Notes under the pieces: generated by a model
The model's database searches: none
Seen by the model: the letters and a program-made list of their open reading frames with translations, nothing else
Told to the model about the DNA's origin: nothing
Position numbers and translations under genes: made by a program
Assembly: GCF_012848175.1 (NCBI RefSeq)
Contig: NZ_CP051651.1
Span: 3,162,001-3,226,000 of the forward strand
DNA from: Xanthomonas campestris pv. badrii
Lineage (GTDB): Bacteria > Pseudomonadota > Gammaproteobacteria > Xanthomonadales > Xanthomonadaceae
DNA length: 64,000 nt
Direction of reading: 5' to 3'
Part shown: piece by piece, positions 1-10,238 of the stretch
How positions within the stretch are numbered: position 1 is the first letter of the stretch
How the letters are laid out: each line of letters opens with the position of its first letter

Positions 1-662
1 GGCCGATGGCGGTCCATCTGGCCGAGCGGTTTGCGCAAGGCGACCTGCACGCCTGGTGGCGCGACTACACAGAACTTCTGCTTGCAGTGCATCTGCGGCT
101 GTGGCTGGGTTACGGCATCGCGCTGGAGGCCAATCAGCAGAACAGCGTGCTGGTATATGCGCCCGGCCGGCCCACCCGGCTGCTGATGAAGGACAACGAC
201 GCCGCACGCATCGCCCTGCCGCAGCTGCGCGCGCAGTTGCCGGAGATCGCCGAACTGGGCCCGCTGCAGGATGCGCGTATCGCGGTGGACGATGCGCAGG
301 CGCTGGCGCAGATGGTCTGCACCATCGTGCTGCAGCTGGATCTGCAGGCGGTGCTGGAGGGTCTGGCCGAATGGCAGCCCGGCCTGCGCGCGGCATTGCT
401 TGCGCAGCTGCAGCAGCAATTGCTGCAGGCCCTGGCGCAGCTGGACGCCGAGGGCATCGACACCGCGCCCGCGTATCGCCTGCTGGCGGCGCCACGGCTG
501 CCGGTGAAGTACCTGCTCAGCGCCGGCAGCCTGCTCAGCAAGCAGCTCACCGGTGCGGCCGACATCAACAAGTTCTACGGCGACAGCGCGCCCAATCCCT
601 TCGGCACCGCATTCGCCGCTGCGCAGCCATCGCCGCGTCTGCAGGCCGGGGGGCGGCGATGA
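1..662 (+). CDS. xssB: NIS siderophore synthetase, IucA/IucC family (3' part only)
   Basis: The reading frame is open from the left edge, so only the C-terminal part (about 219 residues) is present. It shows the C-terminal pattern of IucA/IucC NRPS-independent siderophore synthetases: a helix ending in GYGIALEANQQN, then a short strand and LLMKDND. These enzymes adenylate a carboxylate such as citrate and condense it with an amine or alcohol. The stop overlaps the start of the next gene (ATGA), which indicates translational coupling. Gene order (synthetase, MFS exporter, second synthetase, PLP decarboxylase) matches pvsB-C-D-E of vibrioferrin and xssB-E of xanthoferrin; the symbol rests on that order. 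The operon promoter and any Fur site lie outside the window. Confidence 0.85.
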   Translation, partial: PMAVHLAERFAQGDLHAWWRDYTELLLAVHLRLWLGYGIALEANQQNSVLVYAPGRPTRLLMKDNDAARIALPQLRAQLPEIAELGPLQDARIAVDDAQALAQMVCTIVLQLDLQAVLEGLAEWQPGLRAALLAQLQQQLLQALAQLDAEGIDTAPAYRLLAAPRLPVKYLLSAGSLLSKQLTGAADINKFYGDSAPNPFGTAFAAAQPSPRLQAGGRR

Positions 663-1843
663 GGCGCGTCCTGGGCCCGGTACTGGCGGCGCACTACCTG
701 GCGGCCTTCACCGCGCTGGGCATGCCGTTGTTCCTGCCGCAGGTGCTGGCCGACCTGGCGCCAGGCGCGGCGGTGGGCTGGAGCGGCGTGCTGTATGTGC
801 TGCCGACGCTGTGCACCGCACTGACCGCCGGCAGCTGGGGGCGGCTGGCCGATCGCTACGGGCGCAAGCGCTCGTTGCTGCGCGCGCAGCTGGGGCTGGC
901 GCTGGGCTTTGCGATCGCCGGCTTCGCGCCCACGCTGAGCTGGCTGGTGATCGGCCTGGTCGTGCAGGGCGCCTGCGGCGGTTCGCTGGCGGCGGCCAAT
1001 GCCTACCTCGCCAGCCAGCCGCAAGCCGGCCCATTGGCACGGGCGTTGGACTGGACGCAGTACTCGGCGCGTCTGGCGATGGTCAGCGCCCCCGCCTTGC
1101 TCGGGCTTGCGCTGGCGCTAGGCCCGGCGCAAGCGCTGTATCGCGCGCTCGCACTGTTGCCACTGCTCGCATTCGCGCTGACCTGGCGGCTGCCGGCCGA
1201 CCCACCGCACGTACGTTCGGTTGCCGCAGCCACTGCGGCGGCGAACAGCACGCCGCCCGCGCATGCAGCACCGGCGGCTCCATCCCTATGGCCTGCGCTG
1301 CTGCTCGCGCAGTTCCTGTTCTGCTTCGCGATGGTGGTGACGTTTCCGTACTTCATCCCGTACGCACTGGCGCGCGGCGCCGGGCACGACGCACTGGCAG
1401 GGCTGCTCTACAGCCTGCCGCATCTGGTCTACCTGGTGGTGCTGCCGTGGTGGCGGCGCGGCGATGGCGAGCTGTGGCTGGTGCCCGGGCTGGCGCTGTT
1501 TGCGCTGGCCTGCGTCTGGCAGGCGGTGCTGCACGATCCCATTGCGTTGGCCGGCGCGCGCCTGCTGTTCGGCGTCGGCATGCTGGCCGGCCTGCGCGGG
1601 CTCAATCGCAGCCTGGCACTGGTGGCCAGCGGGCCTGGCGCCGGGCGCCTGTTCGGCCGCTTCGACGCCTGCGGCAAGTGGGCCGGCGTGCTCGCCGGCG
1701 CCGCCGCGGGTGCGCTGACCCAGGCGGCCGGTACCGCCGTGCCCTTTCTTGCCGCCGCGCTGGCTGCGGCCGCTGCTGCGCTCACCGTTCTGGTGCGCTT
1801 TCCTTCGAGGAGACCTGCCGATGTCCCCGCACACGATGCATGA
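659..1843 (+). CDS. xssC: MFS transporter, probable siderophore exporter
   Basis: A 394-residue, very hydrophobic protein with about 12 membrane segments and the MFS loop 2-3 motif GRLADRYGRKRS near residue 60. It starts at the ATG overlapping the xssB stop and ends 23 bases inside xssD, so it belongs to the same transcript. In the vibrioferrin cluster the matching gene (pvsC) encodes the exporter that moves the finished siderophore across the inner membrane. The same role is inferred here from family and position. A Pro/Ala-rich stretch around residues 185-205 looks like the central cytoplasmic loop between the two six-helix halves. Confidence 0.88.
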   Translation: MRRVLGPVLAAHYLAAFTALGMPLFLPQVLADLAPGAAVGWSGVLYVLPTLCTALTAGSWGRLADRYGRKRSLLRAQLGLALGFAIAGFAPTLSWLVIGLVVQGACGGSLAAANAYLASQPQAGPLARALDWTQYSARLAMVSAPALLGLALALGPAQALYRALALLPLLAFALTWRLPADPPHVRSVAAATAAANSTPPAHAAPAAPSLWPALLLAQFLFCFAMVVTFPYFIPYALARGAGHDALAGLLYSLPHLVYLVVLPWWRRGDGELWLVPGLALFALACVWQAVLHDPIALAGARLLFGVGMLAGLRGLNRSLALVASGPGAGRLFGRFDACGKWAGVLAGAAAGALTQAAGTAVPFLAAALAAAAAALTVLVRFPSRRPADVPAHDA

Positions 1844-3590
1844 CCCCTGGTACGCCAGCATGGCCGACGCGCAGGCCTGCACCTGCTGGCTCAACTGCTA
1901 CCTGCGCGAGTTCGCCATCCCGCGCCACGCCGCCGACTTCGACTACCGCGGGCTGGATCGCCCCGGCCCACGCGTGGCCGAGCAGCGCTGGCTGCGCATC
2001 GACCTGGGCGAGGCCGGCACGCTATGCGTCCGCATCGCTTACGCCGACCGCCTGGGGCGCTGCCGCTTCGCGTCCACGCCCTTCCTCAAGGCCGCCGGGC
2101 AGCCGTGGCATAGCCTGGACGCGCCCGCACTGGCGCGTTGCCTGCTGCAATCGCTGGGCAGTACGCACGCGGTCAACCCGGAGCTGCTTGCGCAGAGTGC
2201 CAACAGCGTGGCGATCACCGCCGCGTTGCTGCGCCAGGCCCAGGGCAGCACACCGACCGGCGAGGCGATGATCGATGCCGAACAATCGCTGCTGTGGGGC
2301 CATGCCTTGCATCCCACGCCGAAGAGCCGCGAAGGCGTCGCGCTCGACCAGGTCCTGGCCTGCGCGCCGGAAGCGCGGGCGGCGTTCCCGTTGTTCTGGT
2401 TCCGCATCGACCCGCGCCTGCTGCGGACCCAGGGTGCCGACGTCCGCGCCAGCCTGCGGCAGCTCAGTGGCAGCGACGCGCTCTATCCCTGCCACCCGTG
2501 GGAAGCGCAGCGCCTGCTCGAAGACCCGCTGTTGCGCACGCTGCAATCGCGTGGGCTGATCGAGCCGGTAGGGCCGCGCGGCGACGTGCTCTGGCCCACC
2601 TCCTCGGTGCGCACGCTGTATCACCCGCAGCTGGAGTATTTCCTCAAATGCTCGGTGCATGTGCGGCTGACCAATTGCGTGCGCAAGAACGCCTGGTACG
2701 AGCTGGAAAGTGCCGTCGCGCTGACCGAGCTGCTGGCCCCGAGCTGGCGCATGCTGGCGGCGCAGGTGCCAGGGTTCGATGTGATGCTGGAGCCCGCGGC
2801 CACCTCGCTGGAGGTGGCGCAGGTGGATCGCGCCCTGCATGACGCCAACCCGCTGGCGGCGCGCGCACTGTCCGAGAGCTTCGGCATCCTGTACCGCAAG
2901 ACCATTCCCGCCGCGCAGCGCGCGCGCTGGCAGCCGCAGGTCGCGGCCGCCTTGTTCACCTGCGATGCGCAGGGCAACAGCGTCTGTGCCGCACGCCTGC
3001 AGGCGCTGACCAGTGCACGGATGGATCGCCACACCTGCACCGTGCTGTGGTTGCGCGCCTATGCCGGGCTGCTACTGGACGGCGTGTGGAGCGCGCTGTT
3101 CCAGCACGGCATTGCGCTGGAGCCGCACCTGCAGAACACCGTGATCGGGTTTAGCAACGGCTGGCCCACGCGCGTGTGGATCCGCGATCTGGAAGGCACC
3201 AAGCTACTCGCCCACCACTGGCCGGAAACACGCCTGCACGGCGTGGGCGCACGCGCACGCCAATCGCTGTACTACACGCCGGAACAGGGCTGGAACCGGA
3301 TGGCGTATTGCGCGCTGGTCAACAACCTGGCCGAGGCCATCTTCCACCTGAGCGAAGGCGACGCGGTGCTGGAGGCGCGCCTGTGGCACTGCGTAGGCGA
3401 GATTGCGCTGCGCTGGCAGCAGCGTCACGGTGCGCAGCCGGCGTTGCAGGGGCTGGTCGATGGCGCGCCGCTGCCGGGCAAGAACAACCTTGGCACGCGC
3501 CTGCTGCAACGCGCCGACCGCCAGGCCGACTACACCGCACTGCCCAATCCCATCGCCGCGCTCGCCATTGCACGGCAGGTGGCCGCATGA
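1821..3590 (+). CDS. xssD: NIS siderophore synthetase, IucA/IucC family
   Basis: A 589-residue protein, full length for the family. The start at 1821 (MSPHTMHD) has a purine-rich GAGGAGAC ribosome site about 8 bases upstream; the frame is open further upstream, but that part overlaps xssC. Family features include CHPWEAQ near residue 230, a central SVHVRLTNCVRKN segment that binds the carboxylate and ATP, and a C-terminal FhuF-like part with FQHGIALEPHLQNTVIG. This is the second synthetase of the cluster (pvsD-like), thought to join citrate and an amino-alcohol or amino-acid unit. It overlaps both neighbours, consistent with a tightly coupled operon. Confidence 0.9.
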   Translation: MSPHTMHDPWYASMADAQACTCWLNCYLREFAIPRHAADFDYRGLDRPGPRVAEQRWLRIDLGEAGTLCVRIAYADRLGRCRFASTPFLKAAGQPWHSLDAPALARCLLQSLGSTHAVNPELLAQSANSVAITAALLRQAQGSTPTGEAMIDAEQSLLWGHALHPTPKSREGVALDQVLACAPEARAAFPLFWFRIDPRLLRTQGADVRASLRQLSGSDALYPCHPWEAQRLLEDPLLRTLQSRGLIEPVGPRGDVLWPTSSVRTLYHPQLEYFLKCSVHVRLTNCVRKNAWYELESAVALTELLAPSWRMLAAQVPGFDVMLEPAATSLEVAQVDRALHDANPLAARALSESFGILYRKTIPAAQRARWQPQVAAALFTCDAQGNSVCAARLQALTSARMDRHTCTVLWLRAYAGLLLDGVWSALFQHGIALEPHLQNTVIGFSNGWPTRVWIRDLEGTKLLAHHWPETRLHGVGARARQSLYYTPEQGWNRMAYCALVNNLAEAIFHLSEGDAVLEARLWHCVGEIALRWQQRHGAQPALQGLVDGAPLPGKNNLGTRLLQRADRQADYTALPNPIAALAIARQVAA

Positions 3591-4783
3591 GCCTGCGCAT
3601 CGACACCGCCACGGTGATTCAGGCGCTGCCGCAGCTGCGCGCCGACAGCGACGGCCCGCTGTGTGCGTATGTCTACGATCTGGCCGCTCTGGACGCGCAT
3701 GCAGCCTGGATGCGCGCGCAACTGCCAGCGCAGTGCGAGCTGTTCTACGCGGCCAAGGCCAATGCGGAGGCGCCCATCCTGCGCACGCTCGCAGCGCATG
3801 TGGATGGCTTCGAAGCCGCCTCCGGCGGCGAACTGGCCTGGTTGCACGCCCAGCAACCGCAGGCGGCTTTACTGTTCGGCGGGCCGGGCAAACTGGACAG
3901 CGAGCTGGCCCAGGCCGCGGCCCTGCCCGACTGCAGCGTGCATGTGGAAAGCATCGGCGAACTGCAGCGCCTGGCCGCCATCGCGGCACAAGCCGGCCGC
4001 TGCGTTCCGGTGTTCCTGCGCATGAATATCGCCGTTCCTGGCGCGCAGAGCACGCGGCTGATGATGGGCGGGCAGCCCTCGCCATTCGGCCTGGACCCGC
4101 AGGATCTGGACGCGGCCATGCATTTGTTGCGCATCAGCCCGTCGCTGCGGCTGCAGGGTTTCCATTTCCATCTGATGTCGCACCAGCGCGATGCCGGTGC
4201 GCAGCTACAGTTGATCGGCACCTATCTGCGCACCGTGCAGCACTGGCGACAGACCTACGCGCTCGGGCCGTTACGGGTGAACGCCGGCGGCGGGTTCGGC
4301 GTGGACTATCTGGCGCCGGGGGCCTCGTTCGATTGGGCCGGCTTCTGCGCCGGGCTGTCGGCGCTGCTGCGCGAACACGGCAGCGCATTGCGCCTGCGGC
4401 TGGAGCCGGGCCGCTACGTCAGCGCCAGCTGCGGCTGGTACCTGATGGAGGTGCTGGACATCAAGCGCAGCCACGGCCAATGGTTCGCCATCGCCCGCGG
4501 CGGCACCCACCATTTCCGCACCCCGGCCGCGCAGGCCCACGACCACCCCTTCCGCGTGCTGCGCGGCACCCGCGCCCCGGTGATCGGCGACACGCCGGTC
4601 ACCCTGGTCGGCCAGCTGTGCACGCCCAAGGACGTGCTGGCGCGCCAGCAACCGGTGGCCGCACTCGCACCCGGCGATTGCCTGGCCTTTCCGCTGGCCG
4701 GCGCCTATGCGTGGAATATTTCGCACCAGCAGTTCCTGATGCACCCGCCGCCGCAGCGGGTGTTCTTGCCGGTCGCTGGCTGA
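3587..4783 (+). CDS. xssE: PLP-dependent decarboxylase of siderophore synthesis (alanine-racemase fold)
   Basis: A 398-residue member of the fold-type III Orn/Lys/DAP decarboxylase family. The PLP lysine sits in LFYAAKANAEAP near residue 58. FHFHLMSHQRDAGA and the phosphate-binding NAGGGFGVDY follow, then RLEPGRYV and a C-terminal LCTPKDVL with the substrate-contacting cysteine. The start overlaps the xssD stop (ATGA). In the vibrioferrin pathway the equivalent PvsE is thought to decarboxylate a serine-derived unit to give the ethanolamine part. It is the last gene of the operon: the next gene is on the opposite strand and ends 47 bases away. Confidence 0.88.
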   Translation: MSLRIDTATVIQALPQLRADSDGPLCAYVYDLAALDAHAAWMRAQLPAQCELFYAAKANAEAPILRTLAAHVDGFEAASGGELAWLHAQQPQAALLFGGPGKLDSELAQAAALPDCSVHVESIGELQRLAAIAAQAGRCVPVFLRMNIAVPGAQSTRLMMGGQPSPFGLDPQDLDAAMHLLRISPSLRLQGFHFHLMSHQRDAGAQLQLIGTYLRTVQHWRQTYALGPLRVNAGGGFGVDYLAPGASFDWAGFCAGLSALLREHGSALRLRLEPGRYVSASCGWYLMEVLDIKRSHGQWFAIARGGTHHFRTPAAQAHDHPFRVLRGTRAPVIGDTPVTLVGQLCTPKDVLARQQPVAALAPGDCLAFPLAGAYAWNISHQQFLMHPPPQRVFLPVAG

Positions 4784-4830
4784 GGACATCGATCGCCCGC
4801 AGATGCGGTGTCCGCTGCGCGGCCGCAGGT

Positions 4831-5733
4831 TCAGCCCTGGCCAGTGCGTGGCGCCACCGGTACCCGGATATCCGCACGCAGGATCGCTTCAGGCGTTTCT
4901 TCCGGGTCGTCCAGGAACAGGTAATGCACAGGCGCCTCGCGCAGCACATAGCCGCTGCCAGGCAGCCAGGTCGCCAGCACCCGATCCAGCGTGTCTTCCA
5001 GACCGGCATACGTGCCGATGTGGCGCAGCACCGCGTGCAGGCCACCATCGAGATGGCGCAGCTGCAGTGGTGCAGTGGGCGCTGCAGCCGTATCGAAACC
5101 GACACCGCACTCGAACAGGTGCGCATGCGCCGGCACGTCGCGGTGGTCGCTCAGCGGCAAGCCGACCAGGCACTGCAGATGATCGACGACGCCGGCGCGC
5201 GCCGCCCAGGCCACGACCTGGCCGAAGCCGCGATCCAGATCGTCGAACGCGCCACGCTTGCGCAGCACCACCAGCTCGAACGGCTCCAGGGTCTGCACGC
5301 TGACCGCCAGCGGTGCCGAGGCAACGTGCGCGCCTGCCGGTGGCGCGGACAGCTGCTGCAACTTGCTGGCACGCAGTGCCGGCGTTGCACGCAGGACGCT
5401 GGGGCTGGCCTGCACGGCAGTGCGGCAGGCACGTGCCAGGGCCTGCGGTGTCTGGTAGCCCACCGCCAGCGCGACCTCGGTCACCGAGACATCGCTGCGT
5501 CCCAGCAGATGCAGGGCCTGGCTCAACCGCAGCCGCGCAACCGTCTGCCCCACCGGCTCACCGGTGAGCGCGCGATAGACCCGATGGAAGTGATACGGCG
5601 ACTGATGCGCGATGGCGGCCAGTTCGGCCAGATCCGGCAGTGCCGCGCCGCTGCGTACGACGCTCTGCAGATGCGCAACCACACGCTCCACACCTCGCTG
5701 CCAACTGGTCCCGGCTGAGTCTGCTGCTTGCAT
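4831..5733 (-). CDS. AraC-family regulator with GyrI-like effector-binding domain
   Basis: A 300-residue protein. Residues about 10-115 form an AraC-type double helix-turn-helix, with HQSPYHFHRVYRALTGEP in the first and VTEVALAVGYQTPQALARA in the second. Residues about 140-295 resemble the GyrI/Rob C-terminal ligand-binding domain, with FELVVLRKRGAFDDL and HIGTYAGLEDTLD. The start at 5733 has a GGGAG ribosome site. It is convergent with the siderophore operon and upstream of nothing obviously related, so its target cannot be read from context. Rob/SoxS-type regulators of this architecture bind small hydrophobic ligands and often control stress or efflux genes; that is family knowledge, not seen here. 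Confidence 0.85.
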   Translation of the reverse strand: MQAADSAGTSWQRGVERVVAHLQSVVRSGAALPDLAELAAIAHQSPYHFHRVYRALTGEPVGQTVARLRLSQALHLLGRSDVSVTEVALAVGYQTPQALARACRTAVQASPSVLRATPALRASKLQQLSAPPAGAHVASAPLAVSVQTLEPFELVVLRKRGAFDDLDRGFGQVVAWAARAGVVDHLQCLVGLPLSDHRDVPAHAHLFECGVGFDTAAAPTAPLQLRHLDGGLHAVLRHIGTYAGLEDTLDRVLATWLPGSGYVLREAPVHYLFLDDPEETPEAILRADIRVPVAPRTGQG

Positions 5734-5966
5734 GATGATGGCTCCCTGGCGACGGCATCAGCATCGCCCGATGCGTTGGCGTGCGCGGTCCCGATCTTGC
5801 GCATTCGAGGCCGGTGTTGCACCTGCGCCGGAGGACGCAGCAGGCCACACACGCTGACGGATGTCGATGGTCGCAGCGCCCACGGCCGCTGCGCAGGCGC
5901 GAACGATGCGCGGGCCGGGGTCCATCCGTCGGCAGGCCGATTGCGTCAGCTGCAGCGCCTGCGTGT

Positions 5967-6701
5967 TCAACCCGACCACAGCGCCAGCGTCACCAGCACG
6001 GCCGTTTCGGTCAATTCCACCAATGCGCCGCAGGTATCGCCGGTCATGCCACCCAGACGCTGCAGGCAGGCGCGGCGCCAGAGTGCGAATACCAGTGCGG
6101 CGATGCCGATGCTCAACGCCGCGATGGCCAGGCCGGCAACGCTGCACACTGCGGTGCCGGCGCTCAGCGCCAGCCACAGGCCCACACGTGGTGCGCCCGA
6201 CAGCGTGCTGCCCAGCCCGCCAGCGCGCACATATGGCGTGCTCACGAACGCGGCAACCAGCGCGCTGCGCGCCAGTAGCGGCGCCAGCCATAGCGTGTCC
6301 GGCGCCTGCGTCAGCAGGCTGGCCAAGGCGGCGCATTTGAGCAGCAACACCAGCACCACTGCGGTGACTGCCATCGGGCCGCTGGTGGGGTCCTTCATGA
6401 TCGCCAGTGTGCGTGCGCGCTCGCCCATGCCGCCGACCCAGGCATCGGTGGTGTCGGCCAGGCCATCCAGATGCAACGCGCCGGTCAGCCATACCCAGGC
6501 GCTCAACAGCAGCGCTGCGCCCAGCAACGGCGCAACCTCGCGCAGGCACCAGGCCACCCCGCACACCACCCCACCCAGCAACACGCCCACCAGCGGGTAC
6601 CAGCACAGCGAGCGCGCCTGCGCGCCTGCGCGCGTGAACACCCGGGCGGGCACCGGGATGCGGGTCAGGAACCCGATCGCCGCCAGCAACCCGTCGATCA
6701 T
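5967..6701 (-). CDS. cobS: Adenosylcobinamide-GDP ribazoletransferase (cobalamin-5-phosphate synthase)
   Basis: A 244-residue inner-membrane protein of the CobS family. Marks are FLTRIPVP near the N terminus, the conserved acidic segment GALHLDGLADTTDAW (about residues 67-81) and MKDPTSGPMAV, which hold the metal and GDP-cobinamide. The family joins alpha-ribazole (phosphate) to adenosylcobinamide-GDP in the last assembly step of cobalamin. The ATG at 6701 overlaps the cobC stop and gives the usual start, although the frame stays open upstream. It is the final gene of the minus-strand cobalamin operon. Because cobU upstream is broken, its substrate may no longer be made in this strain. Confidence 0.92.
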   Translation of the reverse strand: MIDGLLAAIGFLTRIPVPARVFTRAGAQARSLCWYPLVGVLLGGVVCGVAWCLREVAPLLGAALLLSAWVWLTGALHLDGLADTTDAWVGGMGERARTLAIMKDPTSGPMAVTAVVLVLLLKCAALASLLTQAPDTLWLAPLLARSALVAAFVSTPYVRAGGLGSTLSGAPRVGLWLALSAGTAVCSVAGLAIAALSIGIAALVFALWRRACLQRLGGMTGDTCGALVELTETAVLVTLALWSG

Positions 6702-7312
6702 TCGGTGGCGTGCGCCGGCGGCAATGCCGTGGATGAGACCGGCGATCTCAGGGCGCCAGCCGCGTCGGTCGGCGGCCAGGCCAGCGGATGCAGCGACGCA
6801 TGCGGCACTGCCAGTTCGGTCATCCGGCCGAAACCAGTCCCGGCGACCAGGCACTGCAAGGCGCGGATGGCGCCGCCGTGGGTGACCACCAGCACGCGCT
6901 GTGCCGGGTAACGGGCGAGGATGGCATCGAGCGCGGCCGACAGGCGCGTGCAGAAGTCGGTAAACGGTTCGGCCTGCGGCGGCGGATGGCGCAGCGGGTC
7001 GGCCCAGAAGCGGCCCAGCGCTGGTCCTTCGTCGCGATCGATATCGGCCACCGGCACGCCCTGCCAGCGGCCGAAGTGGTATTCGCGCAGCCGCGGCTCC
7101 AGCTGCAGCGGCAAGCCGCGCGTGCTGGCGAGTTCAGCGGCAAACGCTGCGCAGCGCTGCAACGTGGAGGCCACCACCACCTCCCACCCGCCATCGGCGG
7201 TGGCTGCGCGCAACTGCTGCCATCCCAGCGCGGTGAGCGGGTCGTCGAGCTGGCCGCGATAGCTGCGCTGGCCGGTATCGCCATGCCGCAGCAAGGTGAT
7301 CTGCGCGCTCAT
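6698..7312 (-). CDS. cobC: Alpha-ribazole phosphatase (histidine phosphatase family)
   Basis: A 204-residue histidine phosphatase. The catalytic RHG triplet is at residues 9-11 and the second histidine at residue 145 in [12 protein letters not shown]. Acidic and arginine residues of the pocket are in [11 protein letters not shown] near residue 80. Set between cobT and cobS with four-base ATGA overlaps on both sides, it most likely removes the 5'-phosphate from alpha-ribazole phosphate in nucleotide-loop assembly. The sequence alone could equally fit a general phosphoglycerate-mutase-like phosphatase; the operon decides the call. Confidence 0.9.
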   Translation of the reverse strand: MSAQITLLRHGDTGQRSYRGQLDDPLTALGWQQLRAATADGGWEVVVASTLQRCAAFAAELASTRGLPLQLEPRLREYHFGRWQGVPVADIDRDEGPALGRFWADPLRHPPPQAEPFTDFCTRLSAALDAILARYPAQRVLVVTHGGAIRALQCLVAGTGFGRMTELAVPHASLHPLAWPPTDAAGALRSPVSSTALPPAHATE

Positions 7313-8358
7313 GCGTCGGAGACCCCTGCTTCGGCAAAGGTGGCCATGCCGTTGTGCAGGGCGCAGGCGCTGCGCAGCAGCGGAATCGCCACCGCCGCGC
7401 CGCTGGCTTCGCCCAGGCGCAGGTCCAGCTGCAGCAGCGGTTCGGCATCCAGCGCGCGCAGCAAGGCGGTGTGGCCGCGTTCGTGCGAGCGGTGCCCGAA
7501 CAGCAGCCACTGCCGCACGCCGGGATTGAGACGGGTGGCCACCAGCGCCGCGGCGGTGGTGATGAAGCCATCCACCAGCACCGGAATGCCGGCCTGCGCG
7601 GCAGCGATGTAGGCGCCCACCAGGGCGGCAATCTCGAAACCGCCGAGCCGGCGCAGGCGCTCCAGCGGGGTGGCGGCATCGGCGTGCAGCGCCAGCGCGC
7701 GGGTGATCACGGTGGCCTTATGTGCGATGCCTTCGGCATCCAGCCCGGTCCCGGCGCCGGCCATCGCCTGCGGAAACTGCGATAACAGCGCGCAGCCCAG
7801 CGCGGCGGCCGCGGTGGTGTTGCCGATGCCCATCTCGCCGCCCACGAACAGCTGCGTATCGCAGCTGCGTGCCTGCGCAATGCTCTGGGCACCCGCGGCG
7901 AGCGCGTCGCGCAGCTGGCTGGGCGTCATCGCCGGTTGCTCGCAGATATTGGCGCTGGAAGGCGCGATCCAGGCGCGGCGCACACGCGGCAGCTCGCCCG
8001 GGTCGTTGACCACGCCCAGGTTCACCACCTCCAGCCGCGCACCGAGTTCGCGCGCCAGCACCGAAATCGCCGCACCGCCACGGGCGAAGTTGCGCACCAT
8101 CTCACCGGTCACTGCCTGCGGGAACGCAGACACGCCTTCGGCCGCGACGCCGTGGTCGGCGGCATACACCGCGATCCAGATCCGCTGCACCACCGGCTGC
8201 TCGTTGCGCTGCCAGGCCGCCAGCTGCACCGCCAGCTGCTCGAGCCGGCCCAGCGCACCGTGCGGCTTGGTCAGTTGTTCCTGCCGTGCCAGCGCCGCTG
8301 CACGCGCGCGTGCGTCCGGCACCGCGCATGCGGCAAAGATCCAGTCGCTGCTCATCAT
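7309..8358 (-). CDS. cobT: Nicotinate-nucleotide-dimethylbenzimidazole phosphoribosyltransferase
   Basis: A 349-residue CobT. Glu317 in [12 protein letters not shown] matches the catalytic glutamate known for the Salmonella enzyme. [10 protein letters not shown] (about residues 173-182) and [16 protein letters not shown] (about 65-80) are the other family signatures. The enzyme makes alpha-ribazole phosphate from nicotinate mononucleotide and dimethylbenzimidazole. Tandem ATGs at 8358 and 8355 follow a GGGAGAG ribosome site and overlap the stop of the cobU remnant. The same reading frame is open all the way upstream to the cobQ start at 9258, so a 649-residue CobQ-CobT chimera is possible on paper. 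Confidence 0.93.
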   Translation of the reverse strand: MMSSDWIFAACAVPDARARAAALARQEQLTKPHGALGRLEQLAVQLAAWQRNEQPVVQRIWIAVYAADHGVAAEGVSAFPQAVTGEMVRNFARGGAAISVLARELGARLEVVNLGVVNDPGELPRVRRAWIAPSSANICEQPAMTPSQLRDALAAGAQSIAQARSCDTQLFVGGEMGIGNTTAAAALGCALLSQFPQAMAGAGTGLDAEGIAHKATVITRALALHADAATPLERLRRLGGFEIAALVGAYIAAAQAGIPVLVDGFITTAAALVATRLNPGVRQWLLFGHRSHERGHTALLRALDAEPLLQLDLRLGEASGAAVAIPLLRSACALHNGMATFAEAGVSDA

Positions 8359-8741
8359 CGCTCTCCCTTCAACACCATCGGCAAGCCCGCCACCACGAAC
8401 ACCACCCGCTCGCACTGTAGCGCCAATGCCTGGTGCAGCCAGCCGGCCTCGTCGACAAAACGCCGCGTGAGTTCGCCCAGCGGCACGATGCCTTGCCCCA
8501 CCTCGTTGCTGACCAGCACGATCTGCCCCGGCAGCTGCGGCAGCGTGGCCAGCAGTGCCGCGCGCTCGCGCGCGAAGGCATCCGCATCCGGGTGACCCAG
8601 CAGGTTGCTCAGCCACAGGGTCAGGCAATCCACCAGCACGCAGCGCTGCGGCGCCGCCAGCGCCTGCAGGGTGGCCGCCAGCGCAACGGGTTCTTCCACG
8701 CACTGCCACTGCGGCGGGCGCCGGCTGCGGTGATGCGCGAT
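8355..8741 (-). pseudogene. cobU: cobU remnant: adenosylcobinamide kinase/guanylyltransferase lacking its N terminus
   Basis: From the codons for [12 protein letters not shown] (8741 downward) to the stop at 8355 the sequence is a clean C-terminal two thirds of CobU, including [22 protein letters not shown] and [11 protein letters not shown]. The N-terminal P-loop (GGxRSGKS in the family) and about 40-50 residues are absent. Immediately upstream, in a different frame, lies cobQ coding sequence. The retained HHR segment is where the guanylated histidine of CobU is expected, but without the P-loop the protein cannot work as kinase. No start codon with a ribosome site is seen; an internal ATG at 8699 would give only 114 residues. 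Confidence 0.85.
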
Positions 8742-8742
8742 G

Positions 8743-9254
<512 letters not shown>

Positions 9255-9258
<4 letters not shown>

Positions 9259-10238
9259 GCCAGCAGCTCGCGCAGCGCCGCGTCCAGGCGCGCCTCGCCG
9301 GCCGCATCGGGCGGCAGGCCGAAGCGCAGGCTGGCCGGGGTATCGAACAGCCGGGTCAGAATGCCGCGTCTTGCCAGCGCCACGTGCAGGGCCTGCGCAT
9401 CGGCGCGTTCGCACCACTGAAAAAACGCGGTGCCGGCCGACGGCACGATACCGTGGCGACGCAGCAACTGCGCCAGCCGCTGCGATGCGGCGTGCAGTTG
9501 CGCGCGTGCCTGTACGTGCTAGGCGGTATCGGCCAGGGCCTGCTGCACGGCCCAGCGGGTGGGCCCGCTCACGGACCATGGCCCCAGCTGTTCGCGCAAG
9601 GCGTCCAGCAGCGGCGCATGCGCGCACACGAAGCCGGCCCGCGCGCCGGCCATGCCGAAGAACTTGCCGACCGAGCGCAGCACCACCAGGCCGGGTTGCT
9701 GCGTCTGCGCGCACACGCTCGCATGCGGGGTTGCATCCATGAAGGCCTCGTCGATCACCAGCCAGCCGCCACGCGCCGCCATCCGCGCATGCAGCTGCAA
9801 CAGCACTTCGCGATCGAAGCTGTCCGCGCACGGATTATTGGGATGGATCAGCACCACCACATCGAAGGTATCGGCCGCCTGCAGCAAAGCCGCTGCCGGC
9901 AGCGGCACCACGGTGTGGCCGGCGCGCCGCCAGGCGTGCGCATGTTCGGCATAGCCCGGCGCGAGCACGCCCACACGGCCGCGACCACGCAACAGCGGCA
10001 GCGCCTGGATCGCCGCCTGCGAGCCGGCCACCGGCAGCACCTGCGGCGCGCCGTAGTAGGCCGCCGCGGTTGCGGCCAGGCCGTCGTCGGCTTCGGGCAG
10101 GCGCTGCCACACCGGCGCCGGAATCGCCGGCACCGGCCAGGCAAACGGGCTCACACCGGTGGACAGGTCCAGCCAGTGCGCCAGCGGGATCGCATAGGTT
10201 TGCGCGGCGCGGCGCAACCGGCCTCCGTGTTCAAGCAT
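9255..10238 (-). pseudogene. cobD: Threonine-phosphate decarboxylase-like aminotransferase, interrupted by an in-frame TAG
   Basis: A fold-type I PLP enzyme (CobD, also called CobC in the Pseudomonas scheme) that supplies the aminopropanol-phosphate linker. [12 protein letters not shown] begins at 10238. The PLP lysine lies in [16 protein letters not shown], with IHPNNPCAD and VIDEAFMD upstream. At 9521-9519 a TAG interrupts codon 240 after ALADTA; the same frame then continues with [15 protein letters not shown] to a normal C terminus ending 9255. A TGG-to-TAG change would explain it, because tryptophan fits there. Overlap of its stop with the cobQ ATG is preserved. A start at 10262 (MSFPLEHR) is also possible. 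A sequencing error cannot be excluded. Confidence 0.82.
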
